A stretch of DNA of 64,000 bases from an uncultured Prevotellaceae bacterium. GTDB lineage: Bacteria > Bacteroidota > Bacteroidia > Bacteroidales > Bacteroidaceae. The translations under genes and the position numbers were made by a program. Shown piece after piece: positions 24,072-33,098 of this stretch (positions are counted from its first letter, which is position 1; each line of letters begins with the position of its first letter). Location: contig ONDA01000018.1 of assembly GCA_900316475.1 (NCBI GenBank), positions 1-64,000 of the forward strand, given 5' to 3'. The notes under the pieces were generated by a model. It was not told where the DNA came from, made no database searches, and saw nothing but the letters and a program-made list of their open reading frames with translations.

Positions 24072-24989
24072 TTACTTCATACCAAGCAGCGTTACCAGCA
24101 GCGGGATGCTGACCATAGCCAGCAGCGTGGTAACGAACGTCACCTCGGTAATCATCGTCGTGTCTTTCTTGTACTTCAGACAGAGGATGGTGCCGTAGGT
24201 GGCTACGGGCATAGCGATGACCAGCGTGTTGATGTTCACCACAAAGGGATCGAAGCCCACGAGGCGCATCAGATAATGTACACCCACCGGCAGCAGTACC
24301 AGTCGCAACAGTGTCGTGGCATAGACGGTGCGGTTGCCCAGCATCGTGCGCAGCGACAGGTGCGACATCGACGAGCCGATAATCAGCAGGGCGGCAGGCA
24401 CGGTGATGGCTCCCAGCATCGACAGCGGCTGACTGACGACCGCAGGGATGTTGTCTATCTCCAAGGCCACGATAGCCATCGTCAGGTAGGCCGCCAGCAT
24501 CGGCGTGGAGTAGAGCACCTTCTTCTGAAAGCGTTCGCCTTCCACCTCGTTTCTTCCTGTTATCAAGATGGTGCCCAAGGTGAACACGGCAAAGGTGTTG
24601 ACCACATTCAGCACAGCGGCATAGAACACGGCCTCGGGGCCGAAGATGGAAGCCACCACGGGGTAGCCCATAAAACCCACGTTGCCGAACATCAGGGCGA
24701 AGCCTATGGCTCCCTCGTCGTCGCGCCGCTTCGTCAGCAGTCGCGGCAGCCAGAAGCCTGCCGCCGCCAGCAGGATGTAGGTCAGCGTACTGATAAGCAA
24801 CAAGGGCAGGATATAGCGGCGGTCGGGCAACTCGCCCGTCATCGCCGACGACAGGATCAGTGCCGGACACGTAATGTTGATGACCACACTCGACAACTGC
24901 CGGTCGAAGTCACCACCCAGATATCCTAACTTACCCGCTACATAGCCCACGACAACCAGGGCTACCAGCGTCATCATCACTTCGAGCAT
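24072..24989 (-). CDS. AEC-family transporter
   Basis: This 305-residue membrane protein has about ten hydrophobic helices and the auxin-efflux-carrier pattern: N-terminal VVVGYVAGKLGYL, ITCPALILSS in helix 2, LMFGNVGFMGYPV at helix 4, and a second half repeating the fold (ATTLLRLVLLPVGVHYLMRL). Family members export organic acids or amino-acid derivatives; the substrate is unknown. It stands alone between kor and the folD region. Confidence 0.9.
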   Translation of the reverse strand: MLEVMMTLVALVVVGYVAGKLGYLGGDFDRQLSSVVINITCPALILSSAMTGELPDRRYILPLLLISTLTYILLAAAGFWLPRLLTKRRDDEGAIGFALMFGNVGFMGYPVVASIFGPEAVFYAAVLNVVNTFAVFTLGTILITGRNEVEGERFQKKVLYSTPMLAAYLTMAIVALEIDNIPAVVSQPLSMLGAITVPAALLIIGSSMSHLSLRTMLGNRTVYATTLLRLVLLPVGVHYLMRLVGFDPFVVNINTLVIAMPVATYGTILCLKYKKDTTMITEVTFVTTLLAMVSIPLLVTLLGMK

Positions 24990-25022
24990 AGATACAAAGA
25001 TGTAAAGGGAGGGGGAAGGGTA

Positions 25023-25202
25023 TCAGGGGTTGTACATATCCTTGCAGTAGAAGGCCATGATATCATCCAGCATACGCTTGGCCTCGACGGCAGGGCTGTC
25101 GGGGTCAAGCGCTATGGCCTGGATATAGCAGTTGATGGCTTCGTGCCACAGACTCTGCTTACGGTAAGCATTGCCCTGCTCGTACCATTCCTGAGCGGTC
25201 AT
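25023..25202 (-). CDS. Small TPR-like protein downstream of folD
   Basis: The 59 residues contain one tetratricopeptide-like helix pair (AQEWYEQGNAYRKQSLWHEA, then AIALDPDSP). It starts 9 bp after the folD stop, so likely cotranscribed. ATG 25202 is preferred over a TTG at 25211. A protein-interaction role is the most that can be said. Confidence 0.7.
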   Translation of the reverse strand: MTAQEWYEQGNAYRKQSLWHEAINCYIQAIALDPDSPAVEAKRMLDDIMAFYCKDMYNP

Positions 25203-25211
25203 AATTATCAA

Positions 25212-26090
25212 TTATTTGTAGTACTCCTTCTTGCCGGCAGCCAGCGTGTTCTTCATCAGCGAACAGATGGTCATAGGACCGACGCCGCCGGGGACGGGCG
25301 TGATGTAAGAGCACCTGGGTGCCACCTCGTCGAACTTCACGTCGCCGTTCAGACGGAAGCCGCTCTTGCGCGTAGCATCGGGAACGCGGGTGGTGCCTAC
25401 GTCGATGATGACGGCACCCTCCTTCACCATGTCGGCCGTCACGAAGTCGGGCTGGCCGATGGCGGCAATGATGATGTCGGCCTCGCGGCACTCCTCCTTC
25501 AGCGTCTTCGAGCGACTGTGGCAGACGGTGACCGTGGCGTCGCCATACTGCTTCTGCATCATGAGCTGTGCCATGGGTTTGCCGACGATGTTCGAGCGGC
25601 CAAGGATAACACACTTCTTACCCGAGGTCTCAATGCCGTAACGCTTCAGCAGGGTGATGATGCCGAGCGGCGTTGCCGAGATGAAGCAGGGCAGTCCGAT
25701 GGCCATGCGGCCGACATTGATGGGGTGGAAGCCGTCGACATCCTTGCGGTAGTCGATAGCCTCGATGATTTTCTGCTCGTCGATATGCTTGGGCAGGGGC
25801 AGCTGGACAATAAAACCGTCAACGTCGCCGTTCTTGTTCAGGCGGTCGACGCAGGCCAGCAGCTCTTCCTCGGTCACGTCGGCCTCATAGCGAATGAGGG
25901 TCGACTTGAAACCGCAGGCCTCGCACGCGAGTACCTTATTCTTTACGTAGGTCTCCGAACCGCCGTCGTGCCCCACCAACACTGCGGCCAGATGGGGCTG
26001 CTTGCCGCCACGGGCCATAATCTCTTTCACTTCTTCGGCAATCTCGGCCTTGATGGCCGCTGCCGTTGCTTTTCCGTCTATTAACTGCAT
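25212..26090 (-). CDS. folD: Methylene-THF dehydrogenase/methenyl-THF cyclohydrolase
   Basis: FolD (292 residues) interconverts 5,10-methylene-THF and 10-formyl-THF in the cytoplasm. Signatures: [15 protein letters not shown] with the catalytic Lys-containing region, [21 protein letters not shown], the [18 protein letters not shown] block and the NADP-binding [18 protein letters not shown]; the C-terminus has [15 protein letters not shown]. The start at 26090 matches the family length; the longer frame extends into the tandem repeats upstream. Confidence 0.95.
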   Translation of the reverse strand: MQLIDGKATAAAIKAEIAEEVKEIMARGGKQPHLAAVLVGHDGGSETYVKNKVLACEACGFKSTLIRYEADVTEEELLACVDRLNKNGDVDGFIVQLPLPKHIDEQKIIEAIDYRKDVDGFHPINVGRMAIGLPCFISATPLGIITLLKRYGIETSGKKCVILGRSNIVGKPMAQLMMQKQYGDATVTVCHSRSKTLKEECREADIIIAAIGQPDFVTADMVKEGAVIIDVGTTRVPDATRKSGFRLNGDVKFDEVAPRCSYITPVPGGVGPMTICSLMKNTLAAGKKEYYK

Positions 26091-26160
26091 ATTCCTTAAT
26101 TTAATACATTTCGCCTGACTTCGCATGTTTCCTCTGCACCGGACTTCCTTTCTCTTTTGC

Positions 26161-26282
26161 ATCCGTTCAAGGCGCAGCCAGTCCGTGTTAGTCCGTGACG
26201 TCCGATGCAACATCTGTCCGAATCCGTTCAAGGCGCAGCCAGTCCGTGTCAGTCCGTGACGTCCGATGCAACATCAGTCCGT
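26161..26282. repeat. Tandem duplication of a 61-bp unit
   Basis: Two adjacent copies (26161-26221 and 26222-26282) starting ATCCGTTCAAGGCGCAGCC and containing AGTCCGTGACGTCCGATGC, with three mismatches. They fill the gap between ffh and folD. No terminator or ORF is evident within. Confidence 0.75.
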
Positions 26283-26290
26283 GGCCCGGA

Positions 26291-27535
26291 TTACATTTTC
26301 GGCATTTTGCCCTTCATGGCCGCTGCCATCTGAGCCATCTTCGACGAGCCCATGCCGCTGACCATGCGCATCATCTTTCGCGTCTGGTCGAACTGTTTCA
26401 TCAGGCGGTTCACGTCCTCTATCTTCGTGCCCGAGCCACGGGCGATGCGCAGGCGTCGGCTCTGGTTGATGATGTCCGGATTGGCACGCTCCTTAGGCGT
26501 CATCGAGTTGATGATGGCCTCGATGCCCTTGAACGCATTGTCATCAATGTCGATGTCCTTGATGGCCTTGCCCACGCCGGGAATCATCGATGCCAGTTCC
26601 TTGATGTTACCCATCTTCTTGATCTGCTGAATCTGTCCCATGAAGTCGTCGAAGTCGAACTTGTTCTTGCGGATTTTCTTCTCCAGCTTCTTCGCCTCCT
26701 CCTCGTCGAACTGCATCTGTGCACGCTCCACGAGTGACACCACGTCGCCCATGCCGAGGATGCGGTCAGCCATACGTTCGGGGTGGAACACGTCGATGGC
26801 CTCCATCTTCTCGCCGGTACCCACGAACTTGATGGGCTTGGTGACGACGGTACGTATTGACAGGGCAGCACCACCACGGGTGTCGCCGTCGAGTTTCGTC
26901 AGCACCACGCCGTCGAAGTCCAGACGGTCGTTGAACTCCTTGGCGGTGTTCACGGCGTCCTGACCCGTCATGGCGTCGACCACGAAGAGCGTCTCGTCAG
27001 GGTTGATGGCCTCCTTCAGTCGGCTGATTTCGTCCATCATCTCCTCGTCAACGGCCAGACGGCCGGCGGTATCGACGATGACCACGTTGTAAGCCTCCTG
27101 CTTGGCCTTACGGATGGCATTCTGGGCTATCTCCACCACGTTCTTGTTGCCCTCCTCGGTATAGACGTCTACGCCTACGGTCTGGGCAACGACCTTCAGC
27201 TGCTCGATAGCGGCAGGACGGTAGACGTCGCAGGCCACCAGCAGCGGGTTCTTGTGCTGGCGCGTCTTGAGCATATTGGCCAGCTTGCCGGTAAACGTCG
27301 TCTTACCAGAGCCCTGCAGACCCGACATCAGGATGATGGCCGGACGGTTCTCCAGCTTCAGTTCGGCAGCCTTGCCACCCATCAGTTCCGTCGCAACCTT
27401 GTAGTTCACGTCGGCGTCGAGCAGTGCGCGGCGCACGTCCTTCAGCGTCTCAGCAACGTTTATCTCGGTGATTTTCCCTTCACCTTTCAGTATTTTGAAC
27501 GACCGTTCCAGCCGTTCGCTTAAGTTCTCAAACAT
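26291..27535 (-). CDS. ffh: Signal recognition particle protein Ffh with a shortened N domain
   Basis: Ffh is the SRP GTPase that binds signal peptides. The 414 residues include the P-loop [49 protein letters not shown] and a Met-rich M domain (SRRLRIARGSG, ending GKMPKM). Normal family members run VNxxVA, then about 35 residues of N-domain helices, then ELxxLMGG. Here VNYKVA is joined directly to TELMGG, still in frame. The promoter box TACCTTTG is at 27566-27559. Either the deletion is real and tolerated, or it reflects an assembly collapse. A 5' duplicate lies at 38979-39356. Confidence 0.9.
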   Translation of the reverse strand: MFENLSERLERSFKILKGEGKITEINVAETLKDVRRALLDADVNYKVATELMGGKAAELKLENRPAIILMSGLQGSGKTTFTGKLANMLKTRQHKNPLLVACDVYRPAAIEQLKVVAQTVGVDVYTEEGNKNVVEIAQNAIRKAKQEAYNVVIVDTAGRLAVDEEMMDEISRLKEAINPDETLFVVDAMTGQDAVNTAKEFNDRLDFDGVVLTKLDGDTRGGAALSIRTVVTKPIKFVGTGEKMEAIDVFHPERMADRILGMGDVVSLVERAQMQFDEEEAKKLEKKIRKNKFDFDDFMGQIQQIKKMGNIKELASMIPGVGKAIKDIDIDDNAFKGIEAIINSMTPKERANPDIINQSRRLRIARGSGTKIEDVNRLMKQFDQTRKMMRMVSGMGSSKMAQMAAAMKGKMPKM

Positions 27536-27629
27536 AATACCAGTTTTAAATGAGGCTGCAAAGGTAGTGAAAATCTATTGAAACTGAAAATTAATTAGGT
27601 TTTATTTTAACTTTTTTTTCCTCTTATTA

Positions 27630-27661
27630 TTTGGCTGTTTTTTAAAAATGTCGTATATTTG
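27630..27661 (+). promoter_or_regulatory. Promoter of the peptide-biosynthesis operon
   Basis: TTTG (27630-27633), exactly 20 bases and TATATTTG (27654-27661). No other consensus promoter was seen in the plus strand through 37408, so it may drive the whole operon. It is divergent from ffh. Confidence 0.75.
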
Positions 27662-27677
27662 CGCTCAAATAACAGTG

Positions 27678-27998
27678 ATGAACGAACCGAGCATCAACTC
27701 TCATAAGGTTATCAACAGGCGGAAATTCGGCACCCTCCGCTGTTTGCGGGAAAAGCTGGTCGCCAACTGGTGCCTGAAACGTTCACGGCTGGTCTATGCC
27801 ATCGCCTCTCGATACAAGAAGGGCGAAGTGCGCATCAACATCGCCATGCGGTGTCGCGACGACAGCAGTCAGGACTGGGGGCACGCCTGGGTGACCTGCG
27901 ACGGGAAGCTCCTTTGGGAGCGAAAGACCGCCATCATAGAAAAGCCCAAGACGATGATAGCCGACACGGGGAAGTTCATTTACTGGGTACTAAACTGA
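27678..27998 (+). CDS. Lasso-B2-like (transglutaminase-fold) leader protease
   Basis: The 106 residues align in pattern with lasso-peptide B2 proteins: NWCLKRSRLVYAI (Cys32, the CLxRS motif) and GHAWVTCDGKLL (His69, Asp75) would give a Cys-His-Asp triad. B2 enzymes cut the leader from a RiPP precursor together with a PqqD-like B1 partner, and such a partner is encoded 1 kb downstream. ATG 27678 is used; the frame from 27648 overlaps the promoter. The gene begins the operon and ends 6 bp before the first radical SAM gene. Family assignment is by motif only. Confidence 0.75.
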   Translation: MNEPSINSHKVINRRKFGTLRCLREKLVANWCLKRSRLVYAIASRYKKGEVRINIAMRCRDDSSQDWGHAWVTCDGKLLWERKTAIIEKPKTMIADTGKFIYWVLN

Positions 27999-28004
27999 AA
28001 AGCT

Positions 28005-28955
28005 ATGGCTAACCTATATTTAACACACAAATGCAAACGCGGCTGTCCATTCTGTTTCGCACGGAAGGTACTGAAAGCGGCCGACGACGTCAACGAGATC
28101 CTGACGTTGGAGGAGATAGAGAAGTTCCTTGACCATTTCAAGTGCGAGATCAGGGACATTGGCCTGCTGGGCGGTGAACCCTTCCAGTATCCGCGGCTGA
28201 TAGACGTCATCGAACTGCTGAAATCGCGCCACATACACGCTAAGATCTTCACCAGCGCCACCGACCCCCTGCCGGAAGGACTGGAGGACTTCGACAACTC
28301 GTGTGGCCACATCAACTTCGTCGTCAACGTCGGCGATCGCAGCACCTATAACGACCGGCAGTTTGCCAATCTGGAACACTTCTTCAGCAAGTTCCACCTG
28401 GCATCGGCGCTGTCATACACCATCTTCGACCTGGAGAAAGACAACCCGGAGTTTCTGTTCGACATGATCGACCGCTACCAGCTGGTGCGCAACATCAGGA
28501 CGGGCATCGCACTGCCTATCTACAAAGGTGGCAACCAGTATATCGACCTCGACGACTATAAGCGAGCAGGCGAATACTTCTGCAAGTGTTCGGAACAGGC
28601 TGCCAAGCGCCACATCACCATGTCGATGGACTGCGGCTTCCAGGCCTGTATGTTCGACGACAAGCAGATAGGCCGACTGACGCGTCTGGGAGCCGGCATC
28701 GGCTTCATGTGCGGCGCCGCCCTCGACATCGGCCCGGGTCTGCAGGCCTGGAACTGCTTCCCTCTGTTCCAGCTGGGACGCGTCAACGCCCTCGACGCCA
28801 AGAACATGGCCGAACTCAAGGACATGCTCAACGCAAAACTGGAGGAGACGCTGGGCAGCCAGCCCGGCGTGCGCCGCGAGTGTGCCGTCTGCGACCTGTT
28901 CCGCCGCCAGCTGTGCGAAGGCGGCTGTAAGAGTTTCAAATCCGTCAATTCATAA
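28005..28955 (+). CDS. Radical SAM peptide-modifying enzyme 1
   Basis: This 316-residue protein has a radical SAM cluster motif CKRGCPFC (Cys10, 14, 17), the GGEP motif (LLGGEPFQYP) and a C-terminal Cys cluster ECAVCDLFRRQLCEGGC typical of a shortened SPASM-like auxiliary cluster region. It is followed 9 bp later by the PqqD-like gene and then the precursor. Likely role: radical-mediated crosslinking or other modification of the tyrosine-rich core (inference). It is paralogous to the enzyme at 33099, sharing the start M-x-N-L-x-L-T. Confidence 0.85.
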   Translation: MANLYLTHKCKRGCPFCFARKVLKAADDVNEILTLEEIEKFLDHFKCEIRDIGLLGGEPFQYPRLIDVIELLKSRHIHAKIFTSATDPLPEGLEDFDNSCGHINFVVNVGDRSTYNDRQFANLEHFFSKFHLASALSYTIFDLEKDNPEFLFDMIDRYQLVRNIRTGIALPIYKGGNQYIDLDDYKRAGEYFCKCSEQAAKRHITMSMDCGFQACMFDDKQIGRLTRLGAGIGFMCGAALDIGPGLQAWNCFPLFQLGRVNALDAKNMAELKDMLNAKLEETLGSQPGVRRECAVCDLFRRQLCEGGCKSFKSVNS

Positions 28956-28964
28956 TACCACAAT

Positions 28965-29216
28965 ATGGAAATCAGTAAGAACGTCACATGGAAGCCGTTA
29001 GGCGAGAAGATTGTTGCCGTCAAAGTCGACAGCGGGGAGTATTACACGATGAACGAAGTGTCCTCCCTCATCTGGCGAGGCATCAACGACGGTAAGACCG
29101 TCGACGAGATTGCCGTCCTCATCAGTCAGGAATACGACAACGACGATACCGAATCTATCAAGAAAGATATAGAAGAACAAATTAGTGAGTGGAAACAAGA
29201 ATTATTAATCCTTTAA
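28965..29216 (+). CDS. PqqD-like RiPP leader-recognition protein
   Basis: The 83 residues have the PqqD/RRE pattern: MEISKNVTWKPLGEKIVAVKVDSGEYYTMNEVSSLIW with the beta-strand/helix order, then VDEIAVLISQEYDND followed by a helix. These proteins bind the leader of the precursor peptide and present it to modifying enzymes. It is directly upstream (11 bp) of the precursor and pairs with the B2-like protease as a B1 equivalent. Confidence 0.88.
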   Translation: MEISKNVTWKPLGEKIVAVKVDSGEYYTMNEVSSLIWRGINDGKTVDEIAVLISQEYDNDDTESIKKDIEEQISEWKQELLIL

Positions 29217-29227
29217 TCAAGTAGCGT

Positions 29228-29371
29228 ATGGAAAGAAAAGCTTACATGAAGCCTGCCACCAACAAGCACGCTTCTATGGATGTGGTACAAGGTTCCGGCC
29301 TGTACTACACCTCGCTGTACTATTCTTTGTACACCGTAACGCTGTACTACACCTATTATTATTATCGCTAA
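29228..29371 (+). CDS. Tyrosine-rich RiPP precursor peptide
   Basis: This 47-residue peptide has no ORF-length signal but sits exactly where a precursor is expected, between the PqqD-like and kinase-like genes. The N-terminal leader (residues 1-24) reads MERKAYMKPATNKHASMDVV and then QGSG. The C-terminal core (25-47) is built from LYY[T/S] repeats: LYYTSLYYSLYTVTLYYT, then YYYYR. Eleven of the 23 core residues are Tyr; the rest are Leu, Thr, Ser, Val and a final Arg. There is no Cys, Asp or Glu in the core, so neither a lasso ring nor thioether chemistry is expected. Tyr side chains are the obvious radical SAM target. Confidence 0.85.
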   Translation: MERKAYMKPATNKHASMDVVQGSGLYYTSLYYSLYTVTLYYTYYYYR

Positions 29372-29380
29372 GCGACAATA

Positions 29381-30361
29381 ATGGGGAAGAACTTCTCTGT
29401 AAGCATTAAGGTTGCAGGTGTCTTTATCCGGTTTACGTCAGACTTGGATATAGACATCTGCCATCTTAAGATGCTTTTCAAACATCACGTCATCGAGACA
29501 GCTGACGACACCCTGCCCTGTCATGAAGTCAATATCGTGGGAACGACCGAGCGCGTCATTCCCAGTGATGCCCGTCTGGTATGGAAGGGTTACTACCATG
29601 CCGTCGGACACCGAGGCGACCACGGCAGCGACGTCAAGAAATACGTCTCGGCCGACGGCTCCACGGAGTATTTCGAGTCGAGAGGCGGCGAATGTATTGT
29701 CAACGACCTGGCAGCCGGCAAGACCACCTGTCACATGGTGCTGAAGCAGAAACGGCTGTCGAAAGCGAACATCCGCTCCAACATCGACGCCATCGTGATG
29801 CTGCTCACGCATGTCATCATGGCCTACCACCGCCGCTATACCCTGCACGCCTCAGCCGTCGTCTGGCGCGGGCGGGCAATCGTCTTCACAGGACGTAGCG
29901 GCCAGGGCAAGAGTACACTCTGCACCGACCTGGTGGCACAGGGGGCCGGCTTTCTTGGCGACGACATCGTGTTTCTCTATATGGACGGCGGACAGCCACG
30001 GGTAGCCTCGCTGCTGTTCGATGCCAAACTCTTTGAGAGCAGCAAGACCGACAAGGACTTTGTCGACATCCTGAAGCGATACGACTGCGAGAAGATTGAC
30101 AGCGCACCGCTACAGGCTATTGCCGAGATAGAACAAACCAAAGACGGCCCTTCTGCCGTCAAGGTCAATCCCAACGAAGAACGCCTGCTCGACGTGCTGC
30201 TGACATCAGCCAACAACATTGCCCTGCAGTACGACCACAACGACTGGCTGTCGCTGTGCACCTGTATCATGCAGGAGTACCGGCTCCACACCTTCTGCTT
30301 CGGCGACAGGAAATTGCTGAACAAGCAGGTGCTTGACAGCTTCTTCGACTCACAAGCATAA
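29381..30361 (+). CDS. HPr-kinase-like protein of the peptide cluster
   Basis: The 326 residues carry a C-terminal kinase-like domain with Walker A GRSGQGKST (about 171-179) preceded by HASAVVWRGRAIVFT and followed by FLGDDIVFL, the HPrK signature of adjacent acidic residues. HPr-kinase-like enzymes in lasso clusters phosphorylate precursor or product side chains. The Ser/Thr/Tyr-rich core offers many acceptors, but the true substrate is unknown. It starts 9 bp after the precursor. Confidence 0.85.
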   Translation: MGKNFSVSIKVAGVFIRFTSDLDIDICHLKMLFKHHVIETADDTLPCHEVNIVGTTERVIPSDARLVWKGYYHAVGHRGDHGSDVKKYVSADGSTEYFESRGGECIVNDLAAGKTTCHMVLKQKRLSKANIRSNIDAIVMLLTHVIMAYHRRYTLHASAVVWRGRAIVFTGRSGQGKSTLCTDLVAQGAGFLGDDIVFLYMDGGQPRVASLLFDAKLFESSKTDKDFVDILKRYDCEKIDSAPLQAIAEIEQTKDGPSAVKVNPNEERLLDVLLTSANNIALQYDHNDWLSLCTCIMQEYRLHTFCFGDRKLLNKQVLDSFFDSQA

Positions 30362-30365
30362 CAGC

Positions 30366-31415
30366 ATGAAAAACGGTCGGTCCTTCAGGCAGCACATCAG
30401 GAACAGATGGGTGAAACTCAAGGCGAAACTCATGCTGCCGTTGAGACGCACCGACCTGGCCGGAGCGCTCACCATCGAACTGACCAACCACTGCACGTTG
30501 GCCTGCACCTGCTGTCCCAACGGTCGCGACAGCAGCCATTGCCGATCAAAGCATACGCTGGCGAAGGACGACTTCGAACCATTGCTGAAGCAGATTGACA
30601 TACCCTTCAGCCATGTCTTCCTCCATCTGCACGGTGAGCCGTTCCTCAACAAGGACCTGCCGGCGATGGTGGAACTGCTCGTCAAGAGAGGCGTCAGCAA
30701 GTTCACCGTTTTCAGCAATGCCTACCGCCCCTCTCTCGACATTCTCAGCCAGATGCTCGACAAGCTCGGCGACAGCGAGCTGGAGCTGTGCTTCTCGGCT
30801 GAGCTTTACGACAAGCAGACCTACGAGCGGCTGCGCCATCCCGGGAATTTCGAGACCGTCTGGCAGTCGCTGGAGGAGATTGACCGTCTGACGGCGTCGC
30901 ACGACCAGCGCTTTTCGCTCATCAGCATCATCGACAGTCAGGCGATAGCAACCCTTAGCACCGCCGTTCCGGAGCTGTTCCGACGGCTGCGACAGCTGAA
31001 GGACATCCACTTCAGCAGTGCCTTCCCCTGGCCACACCTGCCTGAGACCGGTGACATTGCCGGCCATCTCAGCAGCAGGCGAGCCGTCTGCAGCCAGATC
31101 TGGCAACTGCCCGTCATCCTGGCGTCCGGCGAGGTCAGCATGTGTAGCAGCGACTACCGTGGCGAGTGCATCGTCGGCTCATTGTGGGAACATACCTACA
31201 GCCATCTGATGAACAACAGGAAGGCACGTCTGTTCCGGCGGCACATAGCCACCCGTCGTGCCGACCGCAACACCATCTGCGAGGCATGTCTGATAGACCG
31301 TCTCAACATCTTCTCAAAAACCGTACGCAGGAAGTTCATTGAAGAAGCCAAGCCTGCCACTCTGGAGAAGTATTTTGCCACCTATAATAAATACTTTGCC
31401 ATCGATGGACAATAG
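30366..31415 (+). CDS. Radical SAM/SPASM-type enzyme 2
   Basis: This 349-residue protein has the radical SAM motif CTLACTCC (Cys43, 47, 50) after LTIELTNH, and GEPFLNKD. The C-terminal half has Cys residues in CSSDYRGECIVGS and ICEACL, consistent with SPASM clusters. ATG 30366 starts 4 bp after the kinase stop; the frame from 30333 begins with TTG. It differs from the other two radical SAM enzymes in its long basic N-terminal extension. Confidence 0.85.
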   Translation: MKNGRSFRQHIRNRWVKLKAKLMLPLRRTDLAGALTIELTNHCTLACTCCPNGRDSSHCRSKHTLAKDDFEPLLKQIDIPFSHVFLHLHGEPFLNKDLPAMVELLVKRGVSKFTVFSNAYRPSLDILSQMLDKLGDSELELCFSAELYDKQTYERLRHPGNFETVWQSLEEIDRLTASHDQRFSLISIIDSQAIATLSTAVPELFRRLRQLKDIHFSSAFPWPHLPETGDIAGHLSSRRAVCSQIWQLPVILASGEVSMCSSDYRGECIVGSLWEHTYSHLMNNRKARLFRRHIATRRADRNTICEACLIDRLNIFSKTVRRKFIEEAKPATLEKYFATYNKYFAIDGQ

Positions 31416-33084
31416 ATACGGAAAACTAAAGAACGAACTGGAAGTGCTGAGTCTGGTGTGGCACAATGCCAAGGGGCAGCATCTCCGACTGACGACAGCC
31501 ATGCTGCTGGAGATCGTCATCGGCCTGTTTCCGCCATTGGCCATCTATCTGCTCCAAAGAGCGGTAGGACTGAAAGCTACCAATATCGAAGCCCTGCTCA
31601 CCCGCGAGAACATCATCCTGGTTCTGGCCGTCTTCCTGGTCTATATCGTCCTGACCAAGCTGTCGCGCATACTCACGGCCTACGCAATGGCAGAGGTGGA
31701 GTACGGCCTGCGGACGGCCTTCGTCGCGGCGCTCAAGCGGAAATCCTACAGCGAAGTCAACAACCGCATGGGTCTGCAGTCGTCGAATGGCCTGACACAG
31801 GAGACGTCGATGGCCAGCAGCCTCATACCAATGGTCTACCGCTCCTTCATCCGCGCCACCTGCACCATCCTGGCCTTCTGCGTGCTGCTGTTGCTGCTGT
31901 CGCCGCAGTTCTTCCTGGTGGTGCTGTTCCTATCGGCAGCAGTGCTGCTGTCGGTGACCTTCCTGCGCAGCCGCATCAAGCATATCCACCAGGAACTCTA
32001 CAACCGCATCAGCTCGCTCTACCAGCTGTTTGCCGAGTGGGTCAACGGCTACCGCATCTTCCGCGTCTACGGCACGCTGGAGTTTGCCGTGAACCGTATG
32101 CAGGAGGTGTTCCAAGCCATCCGCAGCACCTCGCGGCGGCTCGCCTTGATAGCCAATTGCCAATCGGTCGTTGGCGAGATGCTCACCTACAGCGTGGCAG
32201 CAGCCATCATCCTTCTGATGCCTGCCAACGACGGTGTCATCGACCTGGGAATCCTCATCTCCTACCCTACCGCCGTACTGTTTATCCGCGGCGAGGCCAT
32301 GATGGTTATCGGCGGCTACCAGCAGCTAGCCAACACCGAGAGCAGCATCCGACGGCTGTTCAAGGTCATCAAGGGCGACGACAGCGAAGACACGTCACCC
32401 CTGCAGGTGGGCCATGTGGCAAGCATCACCTTCGACAACGTGACGTATGCCTACCATACCGACGACGTCGACCACGAGATACTGAAAGATGCCTGTCTCA
32501 GACTGGACAAAGGACGACTACACGTCATCACAGGCCCCAGCGGCACTGGCAAGACGACGACGCTGAACCTGCTGCTCGGACTGCTGCACCAGCAACAGGG
32601 GCACATCAGCATCGCCGAGGACGACAGCGACGACGGCCGCAGCGGCATCGCCCTCGTCGAGCAGGAGCCTTTCTTCTTCGACGGCTCCCTTTACGACAAC
32701 CTCTGTATGGGGCGCACGACGGTTGACAAGGCCGACGTCATGCACTATCTGGAGGTGCTCCATCTGTCACACCTCTTTCCCACTGAGGACAGCCTGACCA
32801 AGCCAATGGAACTGCTGGCACGCAAACTGTCGTCAGGCGAGAAACAGCGACTGGCCTTCATCCGTGCCCTCATCGGCCGGCCGTCGGTACTCATCGTCGA
32901 CGAGATCACCAGCAACATCGATGCCGACACGTCGCTGCTTATCACGCAGCAACTGAAAGCGATCGCACAACAGATACTGGTTGTGGCCGTCAGCCACGAC
33001 CCGATGCTCATCGGTGAGGCCGATGACATACATACGCTGGAGGACAAGACCTTCACAACAAGACAACAGACAAAGAAAACCTAA
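31405..33084 (+). CDS. ABC exporter (fused membrane and ATPase domains)
   Basis: The 559 residues have about six transmembrane helices (residues about 30-310) followed by a complete ATPase domain: GPSGTGKTTTLNLLLG, Q-loop LVEQEPFF, signature LSSGEKQRLAF, Walker B VLIVDEITSNID and H-loop VAVSHDP. There is no N-terminal C39 peptidase domain, so leader removal is presumably by the B2-like protein. The start overlaps the radical SAM 2 stop by 11 bp. Likely exports the mature peptide. Confidence 0.9.
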   Translation: MDNRYGKLKNELEVLSLVWHNAKGQHLRLTTAMLLEIVIGLFPPLAIYLLQRAVGLKATNIEALLTRENIILVLAVFLVYIVLTKLSRILTAYAMAEVEYGLRTAFVAALKRKSYSEVNNRMGLQSSNGLTQETSMASSLIPMVYRSFIRATCTILAFCVLLLLLSPQFFLVVLFLSAAVLLSVTFLRSRIKHIHQELYNRISSLYQLFAEWVNGYRIFRVYGTLEFAVNRMQEVFQAIRSTSRRLALIANCQSVVGEMLTYSVAAAIILLMPANDGVIDLGILISYPTAVLFIRGEAMMVIGGYQQLANTESSIRRLFKVIKGDDSEDTSPLQVGHVASITFDNVTYAYHTDDVDHEILKDACLRLDKGRLHVITGPSGTGKTTTLNLLLGLLHQQQGHISIAEDDSDDGRSGIALVEQEPFFFDGSLYDNLCMGRTTVDKADVMHYLEVLHLSHLFPTEDSLTKPMELLARKLSSGEKQRLAFIRALIGRPSVLIVDEITSNIDADTSLLITQQLKAIAQQILVVAVSHDPMLIGEADDIHTLEDKTFTTRQQTKKT

Positions 33085-33098
33085 AAATACAGAAGACT

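Noticed and set aside
29228..29371. Lasso-peptide precursor
   Set aside because: The core has no Asp or Glu to close a macrolactam ring and no lasso cyclase is encoded, although several lasso accessory genes are present.
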